Positions 36,542 to 44,978 of a stretch of 64,000 nt of DNA are shown here, in pieces. The notes beneath the pieces are model-generated. The model was not told the DNA's origin and ran no database searches. It was given only the letters and a program-made list of their open reading frames with translations. Within the stretch, counting starts at the first letter, position 1; every line of letters starts with the position of its first letter. Source of the stretch: Rhizobium lusitanum (GTDB lineage Bacteria > Pseudomonadota > Alphaproteobacteria > Rhizobiales > Rhizobiaceae); NCBI RefSeq assembly GCF_014189535.1, contig NZ_CP050307.1, positions 186,001 through 250,000 of the forward strand. Reading direction: 5' to 3'. Position numbers and translations under genes: made by a program.

Positions 36542-37255
36542 ATGACATTGTCGACCGTCGTTCAATCGGACGGAGGCGCAACGCGCTTCGGCGACATCAT
36601 CTACGAGAAGATCGTGGGCATGATCGCGGACGGAAACTTCCCGGTGAATGAAAGATTGCCGTCGGAGGAAAAGCTTGCCGTCATGTTCGGGGCATCGAGG
36701 CCGGTCATTCGCGAAGCGCTGGAGCACCTGAGAGGCGATGGCCTGATTGTCTCGCGCAAGGGGTCGGGCTCCTATGTGCGACAACGACCGGATTCGTCCG
36801 TGCTGAAGATGGTGCCGGTTGGCTCCCTTGCCGATGTGCAGCGTTTTTTCGAATTTCGCGCCGGCCTCGAGGCGGAAGCGGCCGAACTTGCCGCGCGCAA
36901 CTGGCAGCAGGCGGACAAGGAGCGGATCACCGCCGCCCTTCTCAATATCGAGCAATGTCTAAGCGACGGCAAGCTCGGCGCCGAGGAGGATCAGGTGCTG
37001 CACGACGCGATCGCCATGGCAACCGGAAACCAGTTTCACATCACGATCCGTGAATGGTTCAGGCCGCATTTCGCCATCGGGCATTCCGTCACCCGAAGCC
37101 TGAGCCTCAAGCGGACGGCCGAGCAGATACGTAGCGTCCAGGACGAGCATGCGGTGATCGTAAAGGCGATCTTCGCGCGACAGGAGACCGAGGCACATGA
37201 CGCGATGAAGCGGCACATACTGAACGCCCGCGCCCGCATGTTCCAGGGTGTCTGA
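36542..37255 (+). CDS. FadR/GntR-family regulator (FCD domain)
   Basis: A 237-residue regulator. Winged HTH at residues about 15-80 with LPSEEKLAVMFGASRPVIRE; the all-helical FCD effector domain follows with EFRAGLEAEAAELAARN, the metal-site pattern residues in DQVLHDAIAMATGN (D...H) and DEHAVIVKAIFARQETEAHDAM. Three consecutive ATG codons (36536, 36539, 36542) exist; AAGGA at 36532-36536 best serves the third. It sits between two divergent ABC/enzyme operons and probably represses both, responding to a sugar acid. Confidence 0.9.
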   Translation: MTLSTVVQSDGGATRFGDIIYEKIVGMIADGNFPVNERLPSEEKLAVMFGASRPVIREALEHLRGDGLIVSRKGSGSYVRQRPDSSVLKMVPVGSLADVQRFFEFRAGLEAEAAELAARNWQQADKERITAALLNIEQCLSDGKLGAEEDQVLHDAIAMATGNQFHITIREWFRPHFAIGHSVTRSLSLKRTAEQIRSVQDEHAVIVKAIFARQETEAHDAMKRHILNARARMFQGV

Positions 37256-37353
37256 GCGGCAATGGGTGGAAGGGACGATGCAACGACCGGCTTTGACTGG
37301 TGCTGCCACCCTTCCGTTTCGATCATCGGTGGAGAGTTAACGGGGGTAAGAAG

Positions 37354-38253
37354 ATGAGCATCGCAACCATACGCCAGGCGCTGAAAGGCGTGTCAGGTGT
37401 TCCCGTGACGGCTTATGACGATAGGGGCGAGGTCGAGCCCCGGATCACGGCAAAGGTCTATCATCGGGTCGCCGCTGCCGGCATCCACAATATCGTCGCG
37501 GCTGGAAATACCGGTGAGTTCTATGCCCTGACGCCCGAGGAGATCCGCCATGTCCACGAGGCGGCGGTTGCGGGCGTCGACGGCAAGGCGCCGGTGACGG
37601 CGGCGATCGGCAGATCTTTGCGCGAGGCGATCCGCATGGCAAAAGATGCCGCTGCGATCGGCGCGTCTGCGGTCATGTCGCATCAACCCGTCGATCCCTT
37701 TGCTGCACCCGCAGCGCAGATCGACTATTTCTGCAATCTTGCTGAGGCGTCGCCTTTGCCACTGGTGGCTTATGTGCGCGCCGACGGCTTCAGCGTCGAC
37801 GACATGGTTCGCCTTGCCGGCCACGCCAACATTGCCGGTATCAAGTTCGCGACGACGGATCTGATGCTGCTCTCCAGGGCCATCGCAGCCTCGGACCCGG
37901 CCGGTGCGCTCTTCGTCTGCGGTCTCGCCGAGAGCTGGGCGCCGACCTTCACCGCTGCCGGCGCGCGGGGTTTTACCTCCGGCCTGGTCAATGTCGCGCC
38001 GCAATTGTCGCTCGCCGTTCTCGACGCACTGGACAGGGGCGATTTCGCCGCGGCGCGCGCGATCGTCAACAAGCTCGAGCCGTTCGAACGCATGCGCACG
38101 AAGTTCCGAAACGGTGCCAACGTCACGGTGGTGAAGGAGGCGGTGACCTATTCCGGCCTCGATGTCGGTCCGGTGCGCGTGCCGGGATTGCCGCAGCTCG
38201 ATCAGAAAGACCGGGAGGAATTGCATCGTCTGCTGAAGGACTGGGAGGGGTAG
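37354..38253 (+). CDS. DapA/NAL-superfamily lyase (dihydrodipicolinate-synthase family)
   Basis: A 299-residue TIM-barrel aldolase. The substrate loop is GNTGEFYALTPEE (residues 51-63), catalytic Tyr140 in LVAYVRADG and Schiff-base Lys164 in IAGIKFATTD, so the active site is complete. Family members split or dehydrate 2-keto-3-deoxy sugar acids or make dihydrodipicolinate; the GNTGEF form and context point to a keto-deoxy sugar acid. The ATG at 37354 follows GGGGTAAGAAG. It lies about 100 bases after the regulator, and an ABC operon follows 78 bases downstream. Confidence 0.9.
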   Translation: MSIATIRQALKGVSGVPVTAYDDRGEVEPRITAKVYHRVAAAGIHNIVAAGNTGEFYALTPEEIRHVHEAAVAGVDGKAPVTAAIGRSLREAIRMAKDAAAIGASAVMSHQPVDPFAAPAAQIDYFCNLAEASPLPLVAYVRADGFSVDDMVRLAGHANIAGIKFATTDLMLLSRAIAASDPAGALFVCGLAESWAPTFTAAGARGFTSGLVNVAPQLSLAVLDALDRGDFAAARAIVNKLEPFERMRTKFRNGANVTVVKEAVTYSGLDVGPVRVPGLPQLDQKDREELHRLLKDWEG

Positions 38254-38331
38254 GCGCACTGAGCCTGTCCATTGCTGCAGACTGCAAAAGACGTTGGCAC
38301 TGCCCGCGTGAAAAGATTGGGAGGTCTTGAA

Positions 38332-39918
38332 ATGTTGAAGAACTTGCTGACATCCGTCGCAATCGCCGCTGCCTTGATTGCCGCACAGCCGTCTTGGGCG
38401 GCCTCGCCGCCGAACATGCTGGTGATCGGCACCAATCTGACCGGTATCCGCACACTCGACCCGGCGCAGAACAATGCGCGCACGGTGTCCGAGCTGATTT
38501 CCAACCTCTACGACAATCTGGTGCAGCTCTCTCCCGACGATCTCCAGACGCTGAAGCCGATGCTGGCGACAAAGTGGAGTGTTTCGCCCGATGGCAAGAT
38601 TGTCACGCTCACCCTGCGCGACGATGCCGTCTTCCAGAGCGGCAATCCGGTCACGGCGGAAGACGCCGCATGGTCCATTCAGCGCGTCATCAAGATGGGG
38701 CAGGTCGGCTCGACCGATATCGCGCCCTGGGGCTTCACGGCCGAGAACGTCGACAAGCTGATCCGCGCCAAGGACGCCCACACGCTGGAGATCGAGCTGC
38801 CGCAGGTCGTCAATACCGATCTCGTGCTCTATTCCCTCGCCGGCTCGTCGATCGGTATCATCGACAAGAAGACGGCTCTGTCGCACGAGGCCAATGGCGA
38901 CTTCGGCGGCACATGGCTTTCGGCCAATTCTGCCGGCAGCGGGCCGTTCGCGTTGGCGCAGTGGCGGCCGAACGATGTCGCGATCTTCAATGCGCGCAAG
39001 AATTATTGGGGTGGCGCGCCGGCCATGACGCGCGTTGTTGCCCGCCATATCCCGGAATCGGGCAATCTGCGACTGCAGCTGGAGGCCGGTGACGTCGATA
39101 TCGGGCAATATGTTTCAAGCGGCGATCTCGATGCGCTGGCCACCAACAAGGCCATGGTGATCGACAATGTTCCGGGCCTCGGTTTCTACTATATCGCGCT
39201 CAACCAGAAGGATCCGGATCTCCAAAAGCCCAAGGTTCGCGAGGCGTTTCAGCATGCCTTCGACTGGAAGGCTATTTCCGGCAACATCATGCGCTACACC
39301 GGCTTTCCCTGGCAGTCGATGATCCCACGCGGGATGATCGGCGCGCCGGAGAACCCGACATCGCGCTATGATTACGATCCGGCCAAGGCCAAGCAATTGC
39401 TGGCCGAGGCAGGCTATCCGAATGGTCTGAAGAAGGTGCTCAATCCCTCGGGTGCGGCGGCCTTGCCCTTCACCGAGGCACTGCAGGCCAGCGCCCGTGT
39501 CGCCGGTATCGATCTCGATCTGGTGCCGGGCGAATTCATTCCCGCGTTTCGCGAGCGCAAATACCAGGTCCTGTTCGGCAATTCCGGTGCCCGGCTTCCG
39601 GATCCTTTCGCCGTTGCCACGCAATATGCCTACAATCCCGACAACAGCGATGAGGCGCGTCTCGGCAGCTACTATCTCTGGCGGGCCGGCATGAAGGTGG
39701 ATGATCTCAACACGCTCGTCGATCAGTCGATGAAAGAACGCGACACGGCCAAGCGCACCGACATCTTCAAGAAGATGGACGGCATCTATAGCGGCATGGA
39801 TTCCCCGTTGATCATCTTTTTCCAGCGCACTGATCCCTATGTCATGCGCGCCAATGTCAAGGGCTACCATGGGCATACGACCTGGTCGACGCGCTGGCAC
39901 GACGTGACGAAGGAGTAA
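38332..39918 (+). CDS. ABC solute-binding protein, family 5
   Basis: A 528-residue periplasmic binding protein with a Sec signal (KNLLTSVAIAAALIAAQPSWA). Mature blocks are LVIGTNLTGIRTLDPAQNN, LYDNLVQLSPDDLQTLKPML and FQSGNPVTAEDAAWSIQRVI. The start is fixed by GGGAGG 8 bases upstream. Unlike the other SBP genes here it has no stem-loop after it: the permease start follows by 6 bases. It is part of the DapA-family operon. Confidence 0.92.
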   Translation: MLKNLLTSVAIAAALIAAQPSWAASPPNMLVIGTNLTGIRTLDPAQNNARTVSELISNLYDNLVQLSPDDLQTLKPMLATKWSVSPDGKIVTLTLRDDAVFQSGNPVTAEDAAWSIQRVIKMGQVGSTDIAPWGFTAENVDKLIRAKDAHTLEIELPQVVNTDLVLYSLAGSSIGIIDKKTALSHEANGDFGGTWLSANSAGSGPFALAQWRPNDVAIFNARKNYWGGAPAMTRVVARHIPESGNLRLQLEAGDVDIGQYVSSGDLDALATNKAMVIDNVPGLGFYYIALNQKDPDLQKPKVREAFQHAFDWKAISGNIMRYTGFPWQSMIPRGMIGAPENPTSRYDYDPAKAKQLLAEAGYPNGLKKVLNPSGAAALPFTEALQASARVAGIDLDLVPGEFIPAFRERKYQVLFGNSGARLPDPFAVATQYAYNPDNSDEARLGSYYLWRAGMKVDDLNTLVDQSMKERDTAKRTDIFKKMDGIYSGMDSPLIIFFQRTDPYVMRANVKGYHGHTTWSTRWHDVTKE

Positions 39919-39924
39919 TTGCCC

Positions 39925-41022
39925 GTGACGAGTGTCGAGCTGACATCGAAACGCGATTCCCGCGGCAGCATGGATCGGGATGCGTTCGCGGATACGCCGC
40001 CGCATCCGCTGATCGCCCTCCTGCGGCGATTGGCGGGCCGCGCCGTGGCGATCGTCACCACGCTGCTCGGCCTGCTGTTCCTTACCTTTTCGATGGGACG
40101 CTTGCTTCCCGCCGACCCGGTGCTTGCCATCACTGGCTCGGAGGTCAGCAAGGCGGTCTATGATCGCGTCTATAACGAGCTGGGGCTCGGCCAGCCGATC
40201 TGGATGCAATTTCTGTCCTATGTGGGGAAGATCGGGACCGGCGATCTCGGCACCTCGGCCACGACCGGCCAGCCCATCCTGACCGATCTCATGAGCATTT
40301 TCCCGGCGACCATCGAGCTTGCCATCATCGCGATGATCATCGGCATTGTTGTCGGCGTCCCGCTTGGCATTACCGCAGCCGTCAGGCGCGGCACGGTCAT
40401 CGACCACATCGCGCGCATCGTCGCCCTTGCCGGCCATTCCATTCCGATCTTCTGGATGGGGCTGATGGCGCTGTTTATCTTCTACGCAAAGCTCCAGCTC
40501 GTTGGTGCGTCGGGCCGGGTCGACGTCCTGTATGAAGGGCTTGTGACGCCCGTCACCGGCTTTCTGCTGATCGATTCCGCCATGGAAGGCCAGTGGGACG
40601 TGTTTCAAAGCGCGCTCAATCACATCATCCTGCCGGGGACGATCCTCGGCTATTATTCCGTGGCCTCTATCTGCCGCATGTCGCGCAGCTTCATGCTGGA
40701 ACAGCTCGGCCAGGAATATATCGTCACGGCAAGGGCAAAGGGGCTTGGACGGCGCAAGGTCGTCTGGCGCCATGCCTTCCGCAATATTCGGGTGCAATTG
40801 CTGACGATCATGGCGCTGACCTTCGGTGGCCTGCTGGAGGGCGCGGTGCTGATCGAGACGGTTTTCGGCTGGCCCGGCCTCGGCCAGTACCTCACCCGCG
40901 GGCTACAGATGAACGACATGAACGTCGTTATGGGCGCTGTGCTGACGATTGGCGCTGTCTTCCTGACCATCAACATCATTTCGGATGTGCTTTATCGCAT
41001 TCTTGATCCAAGGACACGGTGA
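39925..41022 (+). CDS. ABC permease, DppB type
   Basis: A 365-residue permease. The GTG start at 39925 has AAGGAG 9 bases ahead; a TTG at 39919 is too close to it. A hydrophilic N-terminus of about 35 residues precedes the first helix, followed by ELGLGQPIWMQFLSYVG, a periplasmic insert, the EAA loop YIVTARAKGLGRRKVVWRHAF and the end VLYRILDPRTR. Its stop overlaps the next start (GTGA). Confidence 0.92.
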   Translation: MTSVELTSKRDSRGSMDRDAFADTPPHPLIALLRRLAGRAVAIVTTLLGLLFLTFSMGRLLPADPVLAITGSEVSKAVYDRVYNELGLGQPIWMQFLSYVGKIGTGDLGTSATTGQPILTDLMSIFPATIELAIIAMIIGIVVGVPLGITAAVRRGTVIDHIARIVALAGHSIPIFWMGLMALFIFYAKLQLVGASGRVDVLYEGLVTPVTGFLLIDSAMEGQWDVFQSALNHIILPGTILGYYSVASICRMSRSFMLEQLGQEYIVTARAKGLGRRKVVWRHAFRNIRVQLLTIMALTFGGLLEGAVLIETVFGWPGLGQYLTRGLQMNDMNVVMGAVLTIGAVFLTINIISDVLYRILDPRTR

Positions 41023-41963
41023 CGCCGATGACGATCTCCGCCGAACACACAGATCGCGCCAGCGGCAACGGCTTTCGCAAATGGCTGCTCGCGCCCGAGC
41101 CCCAGGGCTGGTTCCAGTCGTCCGCGCAGCAATTCCATCAGGGCTGGTTGAAGTTCCGCCTGCATCCGCTCGGTCTTGTCGGGCTTGCCATCATCGTCCT
41201 ACTGATTCTCGTCGCCATCGCTGCGCCCTTGCTGACGCGGTACGATCCGATCGTGCAGGACATGGCGGGACGGCTCGCGCCGCCATCGGTGGAGCATTGG
41301 CTCGGCACCGACAATTTCGGCCGCGATGTCTTTGCCCGCATTGTCTATGGCGGGCGCACGACGCTCTATATCATCATGCTCGTCTCGGTCATCGTAGCGC
41401 CCTTGGGTCTGCTGATCGGCACCTGTTCCGGCTATTTCGGCGGCATTGTCGATGAAGTCCTGATGCGGATCACCGACATCTTTCTGTCCTTTCCCGGGCT
41501 GGTGCTGGCGCTGGGGTTTGCGGCGGCGCTCGGCCCCGGCATCACCAATGCGATCATCGCGATTTCGCTGACGGCCTGGCCCCCGATTGCCCGGCTTGCG
41601 CGCGCCGAAACGCTCAGCCTGCGCAAGGCGGATTTCATTGCCGCCGTGCGTCTGCAGGGCGCGTCGTCGCTTGCGATCATCACCCGCCAAATCCTGCCGA
41701 TGTGCATCCCCTCGGTCATCGTGCGCGTGACCCTCAACATGGCCGGTATCATCATCACCGCCGCCGGCCTTGGCTTTCTCGGCCTCGGCGCGCAGCCGCC
41801 CTGGCCGGAATGGGGGTCGATGGCAGCCACCGGTCGCGAATTCATGCTCGACAGTCCCTGGGTCATTGCCGCACCCGGCATCGCCATTGCGCTGGTGAGC
41901 CTTGCCTTCAACCTCGTCGGCGATGCGCTGCGAGATGTCCTTGATCCGAGAGGCGCGGAATGA
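41019..41963 (+). CDS. ABC permease, DppC type
   Basis: A 314-residue permease beginning at a GTG that overlaps the DppB stop by four bases; AAGGA lies just ahead, and an ATG three codons later is the alternative. It has LGTDNFGRDVFARIVYGGR, the EAA loop DFIAAVRLQGASSLAIITRQILP and the terminal DALRDVLDPRG. Its stop overlaps the ATPase start (41960), continuing the coupled operon. Confidence 0.92.
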   Translation: MTPMTISAEHTDRASGNGFRKWLLAPEPQGWFQSSAQQFHQGWLKFRLHPLGLVGLAIIVLLILVAIAAPLLTRYDPIVQDMAGRLAPPSVEHWLGTDNFGRDVFARIVYGGRTTLYIIMLVSVIVAPLGLLIGTCSGYFGGIVDEVLMRITDIFLSFPGLVLALGFAAALGPGITNAIIAISLTAWPPIARLARAETLSLRKADFIAAVRLQGASSLAIITRQILPMCIPSVIVRVTLNMAGIIITAAGLGFLGLGAQPPWPEWGSMAATGREFMLDSPWVIAAPGIAIALVSLAFNLVGDALRDVLDPRGAE

Positions 41964-42817
41964 GCTCTTCCCTCATCGACATCAACAATCTCGAAATTGC
42001 TTTTGGTGGCGGCTCCGTGCGGGCCGTGTGCGGCGTCAGTTTTTCGCTGGGGCAGGAAAAGCTCGGGATTGTCGGTGAATCCGGCTCCGGTAAATCGACG
42101 GTCGGTCGTGCCATCATGCGGCTGCTGCCGCCGACGGCAATGGTCAGTGCCGAGCGGATGAGTTTTCGGGACGTGGATCTGCTGAAAGTGGACGAGCGCA
42201 AGATGATGACGATCCGCGGGCGGCGGATCGGGCTCATCCTGCAGGACCCGAAGTATTCGCTCAATCCGGTCATGCGCGTTGGAGAGCAGATCGCCGAGAC
42301 CTATCGCCTGCACTATCCCAAGGCGAGCGCGAAGCAGGCCTATCGACAAACGCTCGAGATGCTCGACGCGGTCAAAATCCGTGACGTTGAAAGCGTGGCC
42401 CGGCTCTATCCGCACGAGATATCGGGCGGCATGGGCCAGCGCGTGATGATCGCCATGATGCTGATTGCCGAGCCCGAGGTTCTGATCGCCGACGAGCCGA
42501 CGTCCGCGCTCGATGTCACGGTGCGGCTGGAAATTCTTGCCTTGCTGGATGAGCTCGTCGCTCGTCGCAATCTCGGCCTGATCTTCATCAGCCACGACCT
42601 GAACCTCGTGCGCAACTTCTGCGACCGCGTGCTGATCATGTATGCCGGACGGGTCGTCGAGGTTCTTGAAGCGCGAGACCTCGACAAGGCGAGGCATCCC
42701 TATACGCAGGGCCTGCTTGCTTCGCTGCCGTCGATCGACGATCCGCCAGCCCGGCTGCCGATCTTGAAGCGCGATCCGTCCTGGCTCGATAGCAAAGTTT
42801 TGGAGACGTCGCGGTGA
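41960..42817 (+). CDS. ABC ATPase, DppD type
   Basis: A 285-residue ATPase: Walker [10 protein letters not shown] (residues about 39-47), Q-loop LILQDPKYSLNPVM, signature ISGGMGQRVMIAMML, Walker B LIADEPTSALD, H-loop FISHDLNLV and the C-terminal HPYTQGLLASLPS oligopeptide-transporter segment. It lacks the long C-terminal cysteine-containing tail of E. coli DppD. Starts and stops overlap neighbours by four bases on both sides. Confidence 0.93.
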   Translation: MSSSLIDINNLEIAFGGGSVRAVCGVSFSLGQEKLGIVGESGSGKSTVGRAIMRLLPPTAMVSAERMSFRDVDLLKVDERKMMTIRGRRIGLILQDPKYSLNPVMRVGEQIAETYRLHYPKASAKQAYRQTLEMLDAVKIRDVESVARLYPHEISGGMGQRVMIAMMLIAEPEVLIADEPTSALDVTVRLEILALLDELVARRNLGLIFISHDLNLVRNFCDRVLIMYAGRVVEVLEARDLDKARHPYTQGLLASLPSIDDPPARLPILKRDPSWLDSKVLETSR

Positions 42818-43572
42818 TCGAAATCGACAATCTCACCATCCGCTTCGCCGCCGGCCAGAGGCCGGTCGTGAGGAATGTCAGCTTCGGTGTCGAGAAGGGC
42901 ATGGCCTTCGGTCTGGTCGGTGAATCCGGTTGCGGAAAATCCACGGTGCTGCGCGCCATCTCCGGTCTCAATCCGAATTACCAAGGCAGCATCGAGCTGG
43001 ACGGCGACATTCTGGACCGGCGGCGCGACCGGCCCTTCTTCCGCCGGGTGCAGATGGTGTTTCAGGACCCTTACGGGTCGCTCCATCCCCGCAAGACCAT
43101 CCGCTCTCAGCTTAAAGAGCCGCTTCGCAACCAGGGGATCGCGACCGGTTCGTTGGACGTCGATGCCCTGCTGCGTTCCGTCGGGCTCGATCCAGCGCTC
43201 AGTTTCCGGTTCCCACATCAGCTTTCCGGCGGACAACGCCAGCGCGTCGCCATCGCCCGCGCCCTGGTTCTCAACCCGGCCGTCCTGCTGCTCGACGAGC
43301 CGACATCCGCGCTCGATGTCTCTGTCCAGGCCGAAATCCTCAACCTGTTGGACGACCTGCGCCGGGAACGCGGCCTGACCTATCTGCTCGTCAGCCACGA
43401 CCTCGCCGTCGTCTCCCACATGTGCAGCCGCGTCGCCATCATGGAAGCGGGGGAGATCGTCGAACAGGTGGATATCGAAAGGCTGCGAAAGGGAGAGGTG
43501 GAGCACCCCTATTCGCAGCGCCTGCTGCGGGCGAGCAGGATGTATGGTAGGCAGCATGAGGTTATTGCTTAA
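42814..43572 (+). CDS. ABC ATPase, DppF type
   Basis: A 252-residue ATPase starting with GTG at 42814, overlapping the DppD-type stop. Walker A GESGCGKST, Q-loop MVFQDPYGSLHPRKTI (typical of DppF), signature LSGGQRQRVAIARAL, Walker B LLLDEPTSALD, H-loop VSHDLAVV. It ends the FadR-DapA-ABC operon. No clear terminator follows before the toxin-antitoxin promoter. Confidence 0.93.
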   Translation: MIEIDNLTIRFAAGQRPVVRNVSFGVEKGMAFGLVGESGCGKSTVLRAISGLNPNYQGSIELDGDILDRRRDRPFFRRVQMVFQDPYGSLHPRKTIRSQLKEPLRNQGIATGSLDVDALLRSVGLDPALSFRFPHQLSGGQRQRVAIARALVLNPAVLLLDEPTSALDVSVQAEILNLLDDLRRERGLTYLLVSHDLAVVSHMCSRVAIMEAGEIVEQVDIERLRKGEVEHPYSQRLLRASRMYGRQHEVIA

Positions 43573-43589
43573 GAGGCAAGACGTTGTTC

Positions 43590-43618
43590 TTGCCAATTTT
43601 TGCCAAGCTCGCTATTGT
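43590..43618 (+). promoter_or_regulatory. Promoter of the parDE-like operon (leaderless)
   Basis: TTGCCA (43590-43595), 17-nt spacer, TATTGT (43613-43618). The expected transcription start falls on the A of the antitoxin ATG at 43625, and there is no Shine-Dalgarno sequence, so the mRNA looks leaderless. The direct repeat TTGCCAA at 43590-43596 and 43600-43606 overlaps the -35 box and is a candidate autoregulatory site. Confidence 0.6.
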
Positions 43619-43624
43619 ATTGAT

Positions 43625-43864
43625 ATGAGCACGATGAATATTTCCCTGCCAGAAAGCCTCAAGAGTTTCGTCGACGAACAGGTCTCGGGGCGCGGGTACG
43701 GCACGAGCAGTGAATATGTCCGGGAATTGATCCGCAAGGATCAAGATCGTCTAAGCCTACGCAAACTGCTGTTGGACGGAGCGTCATCTGCGGCGGCAGA
43801 ACCGGTCGACGCGAATTATTTTGACAGCTTGCGTGATCGAGCGCGTGGCCTGCGAAGCAAGTGA
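43625..43864 (+). CDS. parD: ParD-like type II antitoxin
   Basis: A 79-residue antitoxin. Residues 1-45 (NISLPESLKSFVDEQVSGRG followed by YGTSSEYVRELIRKD) form the ribbon-helix-helix DNA-binding domain of the ParD/CopG class; the C-terminal half, rich in acidic and Ala residues, would bind the toxin. It overlaps the toxin start as GTGA. It most likely represses its own promoter, which lies directly ahead. Confidence 0.9.
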   Translation: MSTMNISLPESLKSFVDEQVSGRGYGTSSEYVRELIRKDQDRLSLRKLLLDGASSAAAEPVDANYFDSLRDRARGLRSK

Positions 43865-44190
43865 GCAGCAAGGCAATTATCCCACGGGAATTGGCTCGCC
43901 GCGATGTTGAGGCAGCCGTAGACTATTATTCACGCGAAGCCGGAACAGAGGTCGCGCTGGGCTTCGTCGATGCTCTACAGGCGGTTTATGATCAAATCGC
44001 CGATCATGCCGGTTCCGGATCTCTACGATATGCTTATGAACTAGGGATAGCCGACCTCCGGAGCATTCCGCTGCAACGATATCCATACCTGGTTTTCTAT
44101 CGCGACCAGTCAACGCATATCGACGTTTGGCGCGTGCTTCACGCCAAACGCGACATTCCACAATGGATGCAGGAACAGCACCATTCCTAG
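43861..44190 (+). CDS. parE: ParE/RelE-family type II toxin
   Basis: A 109-residue toxin starting with GTG. Family blocks are ARRDVEAAVDYYSREAGTEV near the N-terminus, FVDALQAVYDQIADHAGSGS, LRSIPLQRYPYLVFYRD and the closing VWRVLHAKRDIPQWM, the usual ParE C-terminal arginine block. ParE toxins poison gyrase. The stop TAG at 44188-44190 overlaps the stop of the convergent phosphatase gene in a shared CTAG. Confidence 0.9.
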   Translation: MSSKAIIPRELARRDVEAAVDYYSREAGTEVALGFVDALQAVYDQIADHAGSGSLRYAYELGIADLRSIPLQRYPYLVFYRDQSTHIDVWRVLHAKRDIPQWMQEQHHS

Positions 44191-44978
44191 TCGTTCGGAT
44201 AGTCCATCGTGATCTCCAGCCAGAGCGGCTCAGTCGCCGCCAGCAAGGCCGGTGTCCCGGCCGCGATCCAGGGTATGCGGCTTGCGGGGTCTTCACCGAT
44301 CCGCACCTCAAGCCCGGCCTCGCGGGCAAGTACGGCGCCGCCGGCTATGTCCCACATCGTCGTCACCTTTTGCAGGTGTCCGTCGAAAATGCCGCGTGCG
44401 GCAAAAACGAGGGAGATGGATGTCGAATGGAAGGCTTCGACGACCCAGCCGGCGCGTCTTAGTCCGGTTTGAAACCTGGCGGCATCGTCCAGATCGTCGG
44501 CGGGGTTGTCGCCAAGCGACATGACGCGGACGTCCTCCAACGGGGTGGTGCGGGCAAGCGGCTTGCCGTTCATCAGCAGACCAGTGCCATCGGCGGCCGC
44601 ATATATTTCACCCATAACCGGCATGGCAACAATGCCGAGTTCAGGGCGGCCACTACGCACGAAGCCGAGCGAAATTCCCCAAAGCGGCGAGCCCCGGAGA
44701 AAGTTCGATGTGCCGTCGATCGGGTCGATAATCCAATACGAGCCTTCGGATTGCCCGCCGAATTCCTCACCGACGATCGCTTCGCCGGGAAAGGTGGTAG
44801 CAAGCCGTTCGCGGATGAAGTTTTCGACGGTCGTGTCGGCTTCGGAGACGAAATCCTGCACACCCTTGGCATGGGTGGGGACAGACTGGTGCGCTGCAAA
44901 GAAATGCAGCGCCTTGTCAGCGGCTTCCTCGATGATCGCGCTCGCCTGCGACAGGCGCTGGTTGGCGATGGGCATCAT
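44187..44978 (-). CDS. Inositol-monophosphatase-family phosphatase
   Basis: A 263-residue Mg-dependent phosphatase. Metal ligands are in place: Glu71/Glu72 in VGEEFGG, Asp85-Pro-Ile-Asp88-Gly-Thr in WIIDPIDGTSNF, and the late Asp in TTMWDIAGGAVLAREAG. Such enzymes dephosphorylate inositol, histidinol or sugar phosphates. The start overlaps the phosphodiesterase stop by four bases (ATGA), so the two are translationally coupled, arguing that it acts on the product of that enzyme. Last gene of the operon. Confidence 0.92.
   Translation of the reverse strand: MMPIANQRLSQASAIIEEAADKALHFFAAHQSVPTHAKGVQDFVSEADTTVENFIRERLATTFPGEAIVGEEFGGQSEGSYWIIDPIDGTSNFLRGSPLWGISLGFVRSGRPELGIVAMPVMGEIYAAADGTGLLMNGKPLARTTPLEDVRVMSLGDNPADDLDDAARFQTGLRRAGWVVEAFHSTSISLVFAARGIFDGHLQKVTTMWDIAGGAVLAREAGLEVRIGEDPASRIPWIAAGTPALLAATEPLWLEITMDYPND

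Noticed and set aside
37393..39108. Open frame of 571 codons on the minus strand
   Set aside because: Antisense to the DapA-family lyase and the SBP; Arg/Gly/Asp-rich shadow without motifs.
39115..40797. Open frame of 560 codons on the minus strand
   Set aside because: Antisense to the SBP and permease genes, which have clear family motifs and overlapping starts and stops.
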